A stretch of DNA of 47,268 nt from Alphaproteobacteria bacterium (GTDB taxonomy: Bacteria; Pseudomonadota; Alphaproteobacteria; Micavibrionales; Micavibrionaceae): contig RZZS01000012.1 of NCBI GenBank assembly GCA_009929775.1, positions 1-47,268 of the forward strand. The letters run 5' to 3'. A model generated the notes under the pieces. The model had not been told where the DNA came from. It saw nothing but the letters and a program-made list of their open reading frames with translations, and did not search any database. Made by a program: the position numbers and the translations under genes. Positions 16,976-25,604 of this stretch are shown here, in pieces; the first letter of the stretch is position 1, and the number at the start of each line of letters is the position of its first letter.

Positions 16976-16976
16976 G
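16946..16976 (+). promoter_or_regulatory. Possible sigma-70 promoter for pyrBC
   Basis: A perfect -35 TTGACA at 16946-16951 is followed after 18 or 19 bases by CTATGA or TATGAG. It lies within the last codons of the prepilin peptidase gene and about 35 bases upstream of the pyrB start. The -10 box and spacing are not ideal, so this is a candidate only. Confidence 0.4.
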
Positions 16977-17011
16977 AAAAGTTCCGGGGTTACAATTGAG
17001 ATACGCTTGAA

Positions 17012-18004
17012 ATGCCGCTTGATCCTGAAGAGAAGCTGGGCGAGGTCAGGGCCGGTCGCGATGCCGGTTTTTTCGATCTCCACTCGGCGGACCAGATTTC
17101 ACTCGTCGACCTCTCTCTTATTTTCGACCTTGCCCGGGCGTTCCGCGAGACAAAGACGGAGAAACTATCCCTCTGCAAAGGATGCAGTGTCGTTCACGCG
17201 TTTTTTGAGCCGTCGACCCGTACACTTTCGAGCTTCGATCTCTCGGCCAAAAATCTCTCAATGGACACGAACGCGGTCAGCAGCGGCAGTTCGGTAAAAA
17301 AAGGAGAGAGCTTTCTTGATACAGCGCAAACGCTCGACTCTTACAATCTTGCCGTCATTACGGTCCGCTCCTCGGAAGCTGGCGTGCCGGAGTTCCTCGC
17401 GCGACATACGCGTGCAGCGGTTATAAACGCAGGAGATGGCTGGCATGAGCACCCCAGTCAGGGACTTCTTGATATCCTGACGATGCTGGACCGCTTCGGA
17501 ACCGCCGATTTGTCGGGCCGCACGGTCACGATCGTCGGAGATATCCTGCATTCGCGGGTTTTCGGCTCGTTGATCCGCCTGTTGAGGAAACTTGATGCGA
17601 CCGTACGGGTTGCCGCGCCCTACACGTTCATGCCGGCAGAGGCCGAAAAGTTTGGCCTGACCCATTACACCAACGTCGAGGAAGCGCTGGACGGGGCCGA
17701 TGTCGTTTACGCGCTGCGGGTTCAGGAAGAGCGCGGAGCGGGCGGATTCATCCCCACATTGCGCGAGTATTCGAAAATGTACGGGATCAGCCGCAAGCGG
17801 CTTGATATCGCCGGGCCGGACGCGATCCTGATGCACCCCGGCCCCGTCCGCCGGGACGTAGATGTGCACTCCGCCCTCTCCGCGGTCGATCCCCAATCCT
17901 TCATCCTGCGGCAGGTCGAAAATGGCATGGCCGTGCGCAAAGCCCTTCTTTGGCTTCTCTCGAAACGGATGGACGAACGGGACAAGGAGTATACGCGGCT
18001 ATGA
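17012..18004 (+). CDS. pyrB: Aspartate carbamoyltransferase catalytic subunit
   Basis: This enzyme joins carbamoyl phosphate and aspartate, the committed step of pyrimidine synthesis. The 330-residue length is typical. The carbamoyl-phosphate site FFEPSTRT is near residues 64-71; the arginine that usually follows (STRTR) is leucine here. HEHPSQGLLD near 148-157 corresponds to the HPTQ loop, and HPGPVRRDVDV lies near 276-286. No regulatory pyrI gene is present, as is usual for alphaproteobacteria that pair PyrB with an adjacent dihydroorotase. The stop TGA overlaps the pyrC start as ATGA, so translation is coupled. The ribosome binding site is weak. Confidence 0.96.
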   Translation: MPLDPEEKLGEVRAGRDAGFFDLHSADQISLVDLSLIFDLARAFRETKTEKLSLCKGCSVVHAFFEPSTRTLSSFDLSAKNLSMDTNAVSSGSSVKKGESFLDTAQTLDSYNLAVITVRSSEAGVPEFLARHTRAAVINAGDGWHEHPSQGLLDILTMLDRFGTADLSGRTVTIVGDILHSRVFGSLIRLLRKLDATVRVAAPYTFMPAEAEKFGLTHYTNVEEALDGADVVYALRVQEERGAGGFIPTLREYSKMYGISRKRLDIAGPDAILMHPGPVRRDVDVHSALSAVDPQSFILRQVENGMAVRKALLWLLSKRMDERDKEYTRL

Positions 18005-19299
18005 CGACGATACTCATAAAGGACGGACACGTCATTGATCCGGCGAACGGCATCGACCGGTCGCTTGACGTTCTGGTCGAGAACCGGACCATTGCCGAGG
18101 TCCGCGAGAACATCGGTGCGCGGGCCGACGAAGTGATCGACGCGCGGGGCCTGATCGTTTCGCCCGGCCTCATCGACCTTCAGGTCCATGTGCGCGAGCC
18201 AGGCCGCGAAGACAGGGAAACGATCGAAACTGCTTCCCACGCCGCGCTCGCGGGCGGAATAACGTCCATCGTCGCGATGCCGAACACCAGTCCCGTGGCC
18301 GACAGCCAGTCCGTGATCGAGTTTGTAGTCAACCGGGCGAAGCAACTGGACCTCGTCAACGTCTATCCGGCTGGCGCCATCACGAAGGGCCAGAAAGGCG
18401 AAACGCTGGCCGAGATCAACGAAATGAAGCGCTCGGGCGCAATCGCGATCACCGACGACGGCGTGGACGTCCAGAACGAGGTGCTCTTGCGGCGTGCTAT
18501 GGAATACGCGCGCACCTGCGACATTCTGCTGATGAGCCACTGCGAAACCGACACGCTGACAGATGGCGGCGTGATGCATGAGGGATGGATGTCGACGCAA
18601 CTCGGACTGGCGGGAACGCCTGCTATTTCCGAAGATCTCGCCGTCCGGAAGAACATCATGCTTGCGATCCTGACAGGAGCGCGTCTGCACCTTCTGCACA
18701 ACTCGACAGCGGGCGCGGTCGAAGCTATCCGCGAGGCGAAGCGCGCCGGACATAAAAACATAACAGCAGAGGTCTCGGTCCAGCACTTTTCCCTGACGGA
18801 CGAGGAGTGCGCTGGCTATAACACCAACGCGAAAATGTATCCACCGCTGCGCTCGTCCGATCACCTCGAGGCGATCATCGAAGGGATACGGGCTGACGTG
18901 TTCGACGCCTTCACCACCGACCACGCCCCGCACATCGAACCGGACAAGCTTGAACCTTTCGCCCGAGCTGCGTTCGGCTCGACCGGCCTGGAGACCAGTT
19001 TCGCCGTCATGCATACCTATCTCGTCAAGGCGGGCCATATTTCCCTTGCCAAAGGCCTGTCGAAAATGACTTGCGAGCCCGCACGAATTCTCGGCATCGA
19101 TAAAGGCACGCTGTCTCCTGGAGCGGACGCGGACATCGCCCTTTTCGATGCGGGGCAAACCTGGGTCCCGGACAGCCGAAAACACTCGTTCTCAAAAGGA
19201 AAAAACTGTGTCTTTAACGGAAAACCCCTGACCGGGAAAGCCGTATGCACGATTTCCGGCGGCCGCATAAGGTACAGGGACGGGAAAGTTTCAGGTTGA
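18001..19299 (+). CDS. pyrC: Dihydroorotase-like protein, with altered metal ligands
   Basis: This protein is expected to cyclise carbamoyl aspartate to dihydroorotate. The 432 residues follow the type I amidohydrolase pattern. Numbering runs close to that of Aquifex dihydroorotase: D153 in TDDG, H180 in LLMSHCE, H233 in LLHNST and D307 in TTDHAPH are all present. The first metal histidine of HxH is glutamine, however (Q61 in DLQVHVREPG), with H63 retained. The usual PHH after strand 7 reads VQH. Related alphaproteobacterial PyrC proteins also show changed HxH motifs, so it may be a lineage variant, a structural partner of PyrB, or an enzyme with one metal fewer. It is coupled to pyrB by the ATGA overlap. 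Confidence 0.9.
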   Translation: MTTILIKDGHVIDPANGIDRSLDVLVENRTIAEVRENIGARADEVIDARGLIVSPGLIDLQVHVREPGREDRETIETASHAALAGGITSIVAMPNTSPVADSQSVIEFVVNRAKQLDLVNVYPAGAITKGQKGETLAEINEMKRSGAIAITDDGVDVQNEVLLRRAMEYARTCDILLMSHCETDTLTDGGVMHEGWMSTQLGLAGTPAISEDLAVRKNIMLAILTGARLHLLHNSTAGAVEAIREAKRAGHKNITAEVSVQHFSLTDEECAGYNTNAKMYPPLRSSDHLEAIIEGIRADVFDAFTTDHAPHIEPDKLEPFARAAFGSTGLETSFAVMHTYLVKAGHISLAKGLSKMTCEPARILGIDKGTLSPGADADIALFDAGQTWVPDSRKHSFSKGKNCVFNGKPLTGKAVCTISGGRIRYRDGKVSG

Positions 19300-20045
19300 T
19301 CGACCCTTCCTTTCAGTTCGTCCTTATTTTCCTCGCGGGCGGTCTCGTGGGAATTCTCTCGGTCATCGTCGGCGGCGGAATGTTCTTTTCCATTCCTTTC
19401 CTGCAGTGGCTTTTCCCGGGCGCACCGACCGGTGTCATCGTCGGTAACCTCAAGGCCGGGTCTTTCTTTCGGGGCATCGGCTCAACCTGGTCGACGTTCC
19501 GGGAAATCGACTTCGCGCAGAACCTCAAAATCTCGGCCTCCGCGTTTGTCGGCACGGTTGTCGGCGCTTCCATCATCGCTGATATATCCCCCAATTGGCT
19601 CTTCCCTGCTATCGTTTTCGCCGGGGCGCTCTCGCTGGCCGCTCCGAAGATCGCGCAGTGGATATCCCACCGCCATTTTCATGTCGCGTCGCTCCTGACC
19701 GGCTTTTACGCGGGCATTCTAGGTGCCGGGATCGGGATTCTCCTTATCGCGCTCCTAAGGCTGAAATACCCCGAAGATGCCGACATCGCCCATGTCAAGA
19801 TCCAGGCTCGTTTCGTCGAGTGGGTCCTTGTCATCGTTGCCGTCATCACGCATGCCGTCCACGGAAACCTGGTCGCCGCCATCTGGATTCCATGGTCTCT
19901 TGGCTCTTTGCTTGGAGGATTCGCAGGCGGCTCGGGGCTTAAAAAACTCGTTCACCTGTCGGGGCGAACACAAAAGATTGTTCTCTACATAACCATCGCC
20001 CTCGCCATCGCGATCACGGCGTACAACAGCTTCCTCCGCGACTGA
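19296..20045 (+). CDS. TauE/SafE family membrane transporter
   Basis: The 249-residue protein has about seven hydrophobic helices and the TauE/SafE (DUF81) layout: a glycine-rich first repeat VGILSVIVGGGMFFSIPFL and a related second repeat YAGILGAGIGILLIALL. Members export sulfite, sulfoacetate or similar organic anions, but the substrate here is unknown. The TTG at 19296 overlaps the pyrC stop as TTGA and is preferred. An in-frame ATG at 19245 would add a non-hydrophobic leader inside pyrC. It is probably the last gene of the pyrBC unit. There is no plain functional link to pyrimidine synthesis beyond co-transcription. Confidence 0.85.
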   Translation: MIDPSFQFVLIFLAGGLVGILSVIVGGGMFFSIPFLQWLFPGAPTGVIVGNLKAGSFFRGIGSTWSTFREIDFAQNLKISASAFVGTVVGASIIADISPNWLFPAIVFAGALSLAAPKIAQWISHRHFHVASLLTGFYAGILGAGIGILLIALLRLKYPEDADIAHVKIQARFVEWVLVIVAVITHAVHGNLVAAIWIPWSLGSLLGGFAGGSGLKKLVHLSGRTQKIVLYITIALAIAITAYNSFLRD

Positions 20046-20081
20046 CCCGCGCAAGCGCCGGGTGCGACATTTTGTCGTTTT

Positions 20082-20098
20082 ACAATGAGGAGCATTGT
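20082..20098 (+). terminator. Weak hairpin after the TauE/SafE gene
   Basis: ACAATG and CATTGT pair over a five-base loop AGGAG, followed by GTTATTT rather than a clean U-run. A second small hairpin, CGACA-TTT-TGTCG, with TTTT after it lies at 20065-20080. Either could end the pyrBC transcript, but both are weak. Confidence 0.35.
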
Positions 20099-20166
20099 GT
20101 TATTTATGAAATTTCGTTTGGTGTTCATCTCATTTTATTAGCGCGTATCCGCTACAGGAGGCTGCC

Positions 20167-20640
20167 ATGATTGGCAATCCGAATGTTTTACATCCGACTC
20201 TTGAAATTTGCATGAAAGTCCTTGTTGCCCAGGCGGCATCGGAAGGCCTGACCCAGTCAAGACTTCGCCTCGCCCGAACCGGAAAACTCGGACAGGCAGA
20301 AGCCAGGCGGCTTGTCGAAAAGGGAATTACCGGCAGGCTTGCCGAGTACGCCGATTTGGCGGACAACTATAATCTCGCCCATGAACACCGCTCGCTGTTC
20401 ATGAAGATAAAACATTTCGCCCGTCAGATCGAAGTTTACGCCGCCGCAGACGAAGCCGATTCGCGAGCGGAACATCCGTTGATGGGACTCTCTCACCTGA
20501 ACAACCTCCTTTGCGACTTTCGGACCGTATCTGGCCCGCTCGTTGGTTACGGAGAAATCGATGCCGTAATCCAGCCGATTTTGACGCTGGCGAACGCACC
20601 GCACCTGTTTCGGGACAGCCCTTTGCGCAAAGTCGCATAG
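20167..20640 (+). CDS. Small soluble protein of unknown function
   Basis: I do not recognise this 157-residue protein. It is soluble, mixed helical, and has two cysteines (C15 and C115). No signal peptide or membrane segment is visible. A strong AGGAGG lies eight bases before the ATG, and a good terminator follows, so it is a well-expressed single-gene unit. The upstream AT-rich stretch around 20100-20150 probably carries its promoter. Confidence 0.75.
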   Translation: MIGNPNVLHPTLEICMKVLVAQAASEGLTQSRLRLARTGKLGQAEARRLVEKGITGRLAEYADLADNYNLAHEHRSLFMKIKHFARQIEVYAAADEADSRAEHPLMGLSHLNNLLCDFRTVSGPLVGYGEIDAVIQPILTLANAPHLFRDSPLRKVA

Positions 20641-20663
20641 ATCGGTTCAAGTTTACCCTCGCC

Positions 20664-20694
20664 AGCCCCGCCCGGAACAACGGCGGGGCTTTTT
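20664..20694 (+). terminator. Rho-independent terminator
   Basis: The arms AGCCCCGCC (20664-20672) and GGCGGGGCT (20682-20690) pair perfectly over nine bases and are followed by TTTT. It ends the transcript of the small unknown gene before plsY. Confidence 0.85.
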
Positions 20695-20735
20695 GCTGTT
20701 GACGCGCCGGGCGTTTCAATTTTAAGTCAGCGGTC

Positions 20736-21371
20736 ATGGATACAGACATCGCGCTTTTGCTTTTTTTTCCGCTCGGCTACCTGTTTGGCTCGGTGCCGTT
20801 CGGCCTCGTTCTTTGCAAACTCTTCGGGTATGGCGACATCCGGAAAATCGGTTCCGGGAATATCGGGGCGACGAACGTCCTGCGCACCGGGAACAAACCT
20901 CTGGCGGCACTCGTCCTGGCGCTGGATACAGGCAAGGGAGCCCTCGCCGTCCTTGCCTATGTCGCCTTTATCGCATCCATGGAATCGGCGGGCGAAACGA
21001 CGGCTATCCCCTATTCCCACACGCTGGGCATCGGTCTCGGCGCCGTCCTCGGTCACATCTTCCCCGTCTGGCTGAAATTCAAAGGCGGCAAAGGCGTGGC
21101 GACGACGCTCGGCACATTGCTGGCCGCCGCTCCTTATGCGGGCCTGATCGCCTGCGGGACGTGGCTGTTGACGGCCCTGATTTTCCGGATTTCCTCACTG
21201 TCCGCGCTTGCGGCGATGGCGGCGGCGCCGGTGGCGGCATTTGTTCTCTACGGCCCCCTGCCCGCGTTCGCAACCCTGCTGATCGCGCTTGTCGTCTGGG
21301 TACGCCACAAGGACAACATCAAGCGCCTCCTGAAAGGCGAAGAGCCGAAGATCGGCGGAAACAAAACATAA
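20736..21371 (+). CDS. plsY: Acyl-phosphate:glycerol-3-phosphate acyltransferase
   Basis: PlsY moves an acyl group from acyl phosphate to glycerol-3-phosphate, the first step of phospholipid synthesis in most bacteria. The 211-residue protein has five hydrophobic segments and the three family motifs: GSGNIGATNV near residue 40, FKGGKGVATTLGTLL near 111, and the C-terminal RHKDNIKRL near 190. Its length is normal. The stop overlaps the dprA start as TAATG. The pairing of plsY with dprA and topA is a common alphaproteobacterial order. Confidence 0.96.
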   Translation: MDTDIALLLFFPLGYLFGSVPFGLVLCKLFGYGDIRKIGSGNIGATNVLRTGNKPLAALVLALDTGKGALAVLAYVAFIASMESAGETTAIPYSHTLGIGLGAVLGHIFPVWLKFKGGKGVATTLGTLLAAAPYAGLIACGTWLLTALIFRISSLSALAAMAAAPVAAFVLYGPLPAFATLLIALVVWVRHKDNIKRLLKGEEPKIGGNKT

Positions 21372-22498
21372 TGCGACTGACTCCATTATCCGACAACGAA
21401 CGCCTCGACTGGCTGCGCCTGATACGCACGGAAAGCGTCGGGCCGCTCACCTTCTATCGGTTGGTCGAGCGATTCGGCAGTGCGTCCAGGGCGCTGGAGG
21501 CGCTTCCTGAACTCGCGAAGAAAGGCGGGCGAGCCAAACCGCTCATCCCCTGCCCCGCCGCTCGCGCGGAAAAAGAACTTGAGACGCTAACCCGCTACGG
21601 CGCAAGACTTGTTACGGTCGCCGACGGCGACTATCCGCTCGCGCTCTCGGCGCTCGAGGACGCGCCGCCGGTTCTGACCGTTCTCGGGAATCCAGCCCTT
21701 TTGAACACGCGCTGCATCGGCATGGTCGGGGCGCGCAACGCCTCATATAACGGGAAGAAATTCGCTTCAAAGCTCGCCGGTGAGCTTGGCGTGGCCGGAT
21801 TTACGGTCGTCTCGGGCCTTGCGCGCGGGATCGATACGGCAGCCCATCAGGGCTCGCTAAGCACAGCCACGATCGCCGTGATCGCTGGCGGGATCGACGT
21901 CGTTTATCCGCAGGAAAACAAAGCCCTGTATAATGATATTCGCGAGAAAGGTCTGATCGTCGCCGAGAATCCGTTCGGCTTCGCGCCGCGCCCGCAGGAT
22001 TTCCCGCGCCGCAATCGCATCGTTTCAGGTGTTTCGGAAGGCGTGGTCGTCGTCGAAGCCTCGCTGCGCTCCGGCTCGTTGATTACCGCGCGTCTTGCCG
22101 CCGAACAGGGGCGTGATGTTTTCGCCGTGCCCGGCTTCCCGCTGGACCCGCGCGCCGACGGGCCGAACAAGCTGATCCGCGACGGGGCAACGCTCGTGCG
22201 GAATGCTGCGGATATCGTTGATTCGCTTGATGGATTTTCGGCCAAGTCCCTGCGCGAGGGCGGCTTCTCGCCGTTTATGTACGAGCCGGAGGAGGAACTT
22301 GCCGTTATCGATGGGAACGGGGACGAAGAGGCCGGGGCCCTTGTTTTACAGAACCTGTCCCATTCTCCGGTTGCTGTTGACGAATTGATCCATGCGTGTC
22401 ATGTGAGTATCCCGGCGGTGCAAAAAATCCTGCTGGAACTCGAACTCGCCGGCCGACTGACCCGCCACCCGGGCGGCAAGGTCAGTCTGGCGGAATAA
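21371..22498 (+). CDS. dprA: DNA processing protein DprA
   Basis: DprA binds incoming single-stranded DNA and loads RecA during natural transformation. The 375-residue product has an N-terminal helix-hairpin-helix/SAM-like part, a Rossmann-like core with GMVGARNASYNGKKFA near residue 117 and VSGLARGIDTAAHQGSL near 142, and a C-terminal winged-helix (DprA_WH) domain from about residue 315. The start ATG overlaps the plsY stop. With a type IV-like pilus operon in the same window, uptake competence is conceivable, but dprA is widely kept in non-competent bacteria too. Confidence 0.95.
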   Translation: MRLTPLSDNERLDWLRLIRTESVGPLTFYRLVERFGSASRALEALPELAKKGGRAKPLIPCPAARAEKELETLTRYGARLVTVADGDYPLALSALEDAPPVLTVLGNPALLNTRCIGMVGARNASYNGKKFASKLAGELGVAGFTVVSGLARGIDTAAHQGSLSTATIAVIAGGIDVVYPQENKALYNDIREKGLIVAENPFGFAPRPQDFPRRNRIVSGVSEGVVVVEASLRSGSLITARLAAEQGRDVFAVPGFPLDPRADGPNKLIRDGATLVRNAADIVDSLDGFSAKSLREGGFSPFMYEPEEELAVIDGNGDEEAGALVLQNLSHSPVAVDELIHACHVSIPAVQKILLELELAGRLTRHPGGKVSLAE

Positions 22499-22510
22499 GA
22501 GCTGGAACTT

Positions 22511-22701
22511 TTAACCACGAATGGACACAAAGTAACACGAATTCTGCCCCGAAGGCGCAATTGAGTTTTTTTGTAACACAGAGCACACAAAGGGCACAGA
22601 GAGTGCCGAAAAAACTCCGTGTTCTCTGTGCTCTCTGTGTTGAAATCGTTGCGCGCAAAACGCGCCTGTATTCATGTTACCTTGTGTCCATTCGCGGTTA
22701 A
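22511..22701. repeat. Nested inverted-repeat element (MITE-like) between dprA and topA
   Basis: The outer arms are imperfect inverted copies of about 32 bases, 22511-22543 (starting TTAACCACGAATGGACACAA) and 22670-22701. Inside lies a second inverted pair rich in ACACAGAG and GAGCACAG units, 22573-22605 and 22614-22648. The whole could fold into one long stem. No open reading frame of merit lies inside. It fills the gap between dprA and the topA ribosome binding site, so it may affect read-through. Similar CACAGAG-rich intergenic repeats are, from memory, common in environmental genomes. Confidence 0.7.
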
Positions 22702-22739
22702 AAAAACGCCGAGCGAAGAAACTATAAAGGGGTAAAACG

Positions 22740-25154
22740 TTGACCGCGCAAAACCTTGTTATCGTTGAATCGCCTGCCAAGGCCAAGACGATCAACAAAT
22801 ATCTCGGACCGGACTACGTCGTGATCGCCTCTTACGGTCACGTGCGGGATCTCGTGGGCAAAGACGGGTCGGTGCTGCCTGACGAGGATTTTGCCATGCG
22901 CTGGGAGTTGGGGGAACGCTCCGCCAAGGCCGTCAACGAGATCAAGCGCGAGGCGAAAAAGGCCTCGACCATCTGGCTCGCAACTGACCCCGACCGCGAA
23001 GGGGAGGCGATCAGCTGGCATGTTCAAGAACTTCTCGGCGATGCCAGTATCCTGAACGGCAAGGACGTGCGCCGCGTAACCTTCAACGAAATCACCAAGA
23101 ACGCCGTACAGCAGGCATTCGAAAACGCCCGCGGCCTCGACGAACATCTGGTCGACGCGTATCTCGCCCGCCGTGCACTGGATTATCTCTTCGGCTTCAC
23201 GCTCTCACCGGTTCTCTGGCGCAAGCTGCCCGGCTCCAAGTCGGCGGGCCGTGTGCAATCAGTCGCGCTTCGCCTGATCTGCGAGCGCGAGACCGAGATC
23301 GAAAAGTTCATTACGGAAGAATACTGGAGCATCGAGGCCAAACTCCATACGCCGGAAGGCGCGCCGTTCCTCGCGCGCCTGACGCATCTCTCCGGCAACA
23401 GGCTCGGCAAGCTCGATATCGGCAGCGAGAAAGAGGCCAAGGCCGCCGCCGAGCGCATCCGGAGCAAGGCGCTCTCCGTCCAGAAGGTCGAAAAGAAGCA
23501 GGTCCGGCGCAACCCGGCCCCTCCTTTCATCACCTCGACCCTGCAGATGGACGCCTCGCGCAATTTGCGCCTCTCGGCGGCCCAGACGATGCGCATCGCC
23601 CAGCAGCTTTACGAGGGCGTAGATATCGGCGGCGACACGGTCGGCCTGATCACCTATATGCGGACGGACGGCACGACGCTATCAAACGAGGCCGTCGAGC
23701 AATGCCGGAGCATGATCAAGTCCCGCTGCGGCGACAAATACCTGCCCGCCGCCCCGCGCCTCTATAAATCCAAGGCCAAGAACGCGCAGGAAGCCCACGA
23801 GGCCATCCGCCCGACCGACGCCGCGCGCACGCCCGAGGACATGCGCCGCTATCTCAACGACGAACAGGCAAAACTCTACGAGTTGATCTGGAAGCGCACG
23901 GTCGCCTCGCAGATGGAAAGCGCCGTGCTCGATCAGGTCTCGGCGGATATCTCGGACGGCACGGACGACGTCGTATTGCGCGCGACAGGCTCGGTCATCG
24001 CCTTCGACGGCTTCCTGAAGCTCTACCGCGAGACGCTTGACGAAGAAGACGAAAAGGACGAGGAAAACCGCATCCTGCCGCCGCTCAAGGAAGGCGACAA
24101 GACGAAGACGATCGAGGTGATGAGCGAGCAGCACTTCACGCAGCCCCCGCCGCGCTACAGCGAAGCCTCGCTCGTCAAGAAGCTCGAGGAACTCGGCATC
24201 GGCCGCCCTTCCACCTATGCCTCCATCCTGCAGGTCCTCCGCGACCGCAATTACGTGACGATGGACCGCCGCCGCTTCGTGCCCGAAGATCGCGGACGGC
24301 TCGTGACCGCGTTTCTGGCCAAGTTTTTCCCGCGCTACGTCGATTATTCGTTTACCGCCGATCTCGAGGAAGAGCTCGACGCGATCTCCACCGGGCACGT
24401 CTTCTGGAAGGAAGCACTCAAACTGTTCTGGACGAGCTTCAAGCGAGCCGTCGACGAAACCAAGGACCTCACGATCACCCAGGTCATCGACCATCTCGAC
24501 GCCGAGCTCGGAGCCCACTTCTTCCGCGAGGGCACGGACGGCAAGGACCCGCGCAAATGCCCCTCCTGCGAGGATGGCAAGCTTTCGCTCAAGCTCGGCA
24601 AGTACGGCGCGTTTATCGGCTGCTCGAACTATCCCGAATGCCGCTACACCCGCCCGCTCGTCGTGCAGGAAGGCGAGGAGAGCGACGAGGACAGGGAAGC
24701 GGCGAAACTCGCCAACGAGCCGAAAATCCTGGGAACCGACCCCGGCACGGGCCGAACCGTCTCGCTCCGCCGGGGCCCCTACGGCCCATACGTGCAGCTC
24801 GACCTGCCTGAGGAAACAGCCGACAAGAAAGCCAAACCCAAACGTCAGGGAATCCCGCGCGGCACGGACGTCAACGACGTCACGCTCGAGGTTGCGCTGA
24901 AACTCCTCTCCCTGCCCCGCGAAATCGGCAACCACCCCGAGACCGGCGAGAAGATCGAAGCCGGGATCGGCCGCTTCGGCCCTTACCTCAAATATCAGGG
25001 CAAGTTCCGCTCCCTGCCCAAGGACGAAGACGTTTTGCACGTCGGCATGAACCGCGCCGTCGAAATCCTCGCCCAGCCCGCCCCGGAGCGTAAGGGGAAG
25101 GGCAAAGGCACGCCCGCCGCGAAGGCGAAGAAGACCACGGCGAAGAAGAAGTAA
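22740..25154 (+). CDS. topA: DNA topoisomerase I
   Basis: This enzyme relaxes negative supercoils through a tyrosine-DNA bond. The 804 residues contain the Toprim metal motif DPDREGE (83-89), the active-site tyrosine Y306 in LITYMRTDG, and the RPS/STYASILQVL segment. One four-cysteine zinc ribbon (CPSC...C...C) lies near 604-635 and two Topo_C repeats follow, for example GIGRFGPYLKY. The tail is lysine- and alanine-rich, typical for alphaproteobacterial TopA. The start is TTG at 22740 with AAGGGG upstream. An alternative ATG is not needed because the Toprim fold begins at residue 5. Confidence 0.97.
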   Translation: MTAQNLVIVESPAKAKTINKYLGPDYVVIASYGHVRDLVGKDGSVLPDEDFAMRWELGERSAKAVNEIKREAKKASTIWLATDPDREGEAISWHVQELLGDASILNGKDVRRVTFNEITKNAVQQAFENARGLDEHLVDAYLARRALDYLFGFTLSPVLWRKLPGSKSAGRVQSVALRLICERETEIEKFITEEYWSIEAKLHTPEGAPFLARLTHLSGNRLGKLDIGSEKEAKAAAERIRSKALSVQKVEKKQVRRNPAPPFITSTLQMDASRNLRLSAAQTMRIAQQLYEGVDIGGDTVGLITYMRTDGTTLSNEAVEQCRSMIKSRCGDKYLPAAPRLYKSKAKNAQEAHEAIRPTDAARTPEDMRRYLNDEQAKLYELIWKRTVASQMESAVLDQVSADISDGTDDVVLRATGSVIAFDGFLKLYRETLDEEDEKDEENRILPPLKEGDKTKTIEVMSEQHFTQPPPRYSEASLVKKLEELGIGRPSTYASILQVLRDRNYVTMDRRRFVPEDRGRLVTAFLAKFFPRYVDYSFTADLEEELDAISTGHVFWKEALKLFWTSFKRAVDETKDLTITQVIDHLDAELGAHFFREGTDGKDPRKCPSCEDGKLSLKLGKYGAFIGCSNYPECRYTRPLVVQEGEESDEDREAAKLANEPKILGTDPGTGRTVSLRRGPYGPYVQLDLPEETADKKAKPKRQGIPRGTDVNDVTLEVALKLLSLPREIGNHPETGEKIEAGIGRFGPYLKYQGKFRSLPKDEDVLHVGMNRAVEILAQPAPERKGKGKGTPAAKAKKTTAKKK

Positions 25155-25157
25155 CCC

Positions 25158-25256
25158 GTCATCCCGAGCGAGGCGGCGAAGCCGCCGACGAGGGATCTCC
25201 CGACGATTGAGCGCTGCAACATGAGATCCCTCGTCGCTTCGCTCGCTCGGGATAAC
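25158..25256. repeat. Palindromic repeat copy 1, just after topA
   Basis: GTCATCCCGAGCGAG...CGACGAGGGATCTC (25158-25199) is answered by its reverse complement, GAGATCCCTCGTCG...CTCGCTCGGGAT (25223-25252). A small internal palindrome, GGCGGC-GAA-GCCGCC, lies in the left arm. The long stem begins four bases after the topA stop, so it may also serve as a transcript end. Confidence 0.75.
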
Positions 25257-25270
25257 GTGTTAATCTGGCT

Positions 25271-25300
25271 CCGTCATTCCGAGCGTCAGCGAGGAATCTC
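25271..25300. repeat. Palindromic repeat copy 2, single arm
   Basis: CCGTCATTCCGAGCGTCAGCG followed by AGGAATCTC is one arm of the same repeat family as copy 1, with the ATTCC/GGAAT variant. No matching right arm is present. It lies directly upstream of the GIY-YIG pseudogene. Confidence 0.6.
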
Positions 25301-25319
25301 CAACCAAATACGCACAGCC

Positions 25320-25601
25320 ATGAAAGACACCTACGTCTACATTCTCACAAACGACAACGGCAACGTCATATAAGTCGGCGTCACCAGCGACCTTAATCGG
25401 CGCGTTGCCGAACATAGAAGCGGCCTGATCCCCGGCTTCACGAAAACCTACAACGTCCACAAACTCGTTTACTTCGAGCAGGCGGCAAACCCGGAAGGCG
25501 CCATCGCCCGCGAAAAGCAGATCAAAAGCTGGCGGCGGGAAAAGAAAAATGCGCTCGTAGAAACGATGAATCCGGACTGGCAAGACCTTGCGAAAATTTA
25601 A
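25320..25601 (+). pseudogene. GIY-YIG endonuclease domain gene with a stop at the YIG tyrosine
   Basis: Read through one stop, this 93-codon frame gives MKDTYVYILTNDNGNVI-stop-VGVTSDLNRRVAEHR, then IPGFTKTYNVHKLVYFEQ and a lysine-rich end. This is a complete stand-alone GIY-YIG protein of the UPF0213 type, which is normally 90-100 residues. The stop TAA at 25371-25373 stands exactly where the tyrosine codon (TAT/TAC) of the YIG motif belongs, one base change away. The rest of the frame is intact and conserved, so the lesion is recent or a sequencing error. It is flanked on both sides by copies of the palindromic repeat. Confidence 0.8.
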
Positions 25602-25604
25602 GCA

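Noticed and set aside
23682-25040. Long minus-strand frame inside topA
   Set aside because: It is a shadow of topA with biased composition and no ribosome binding site or domain.
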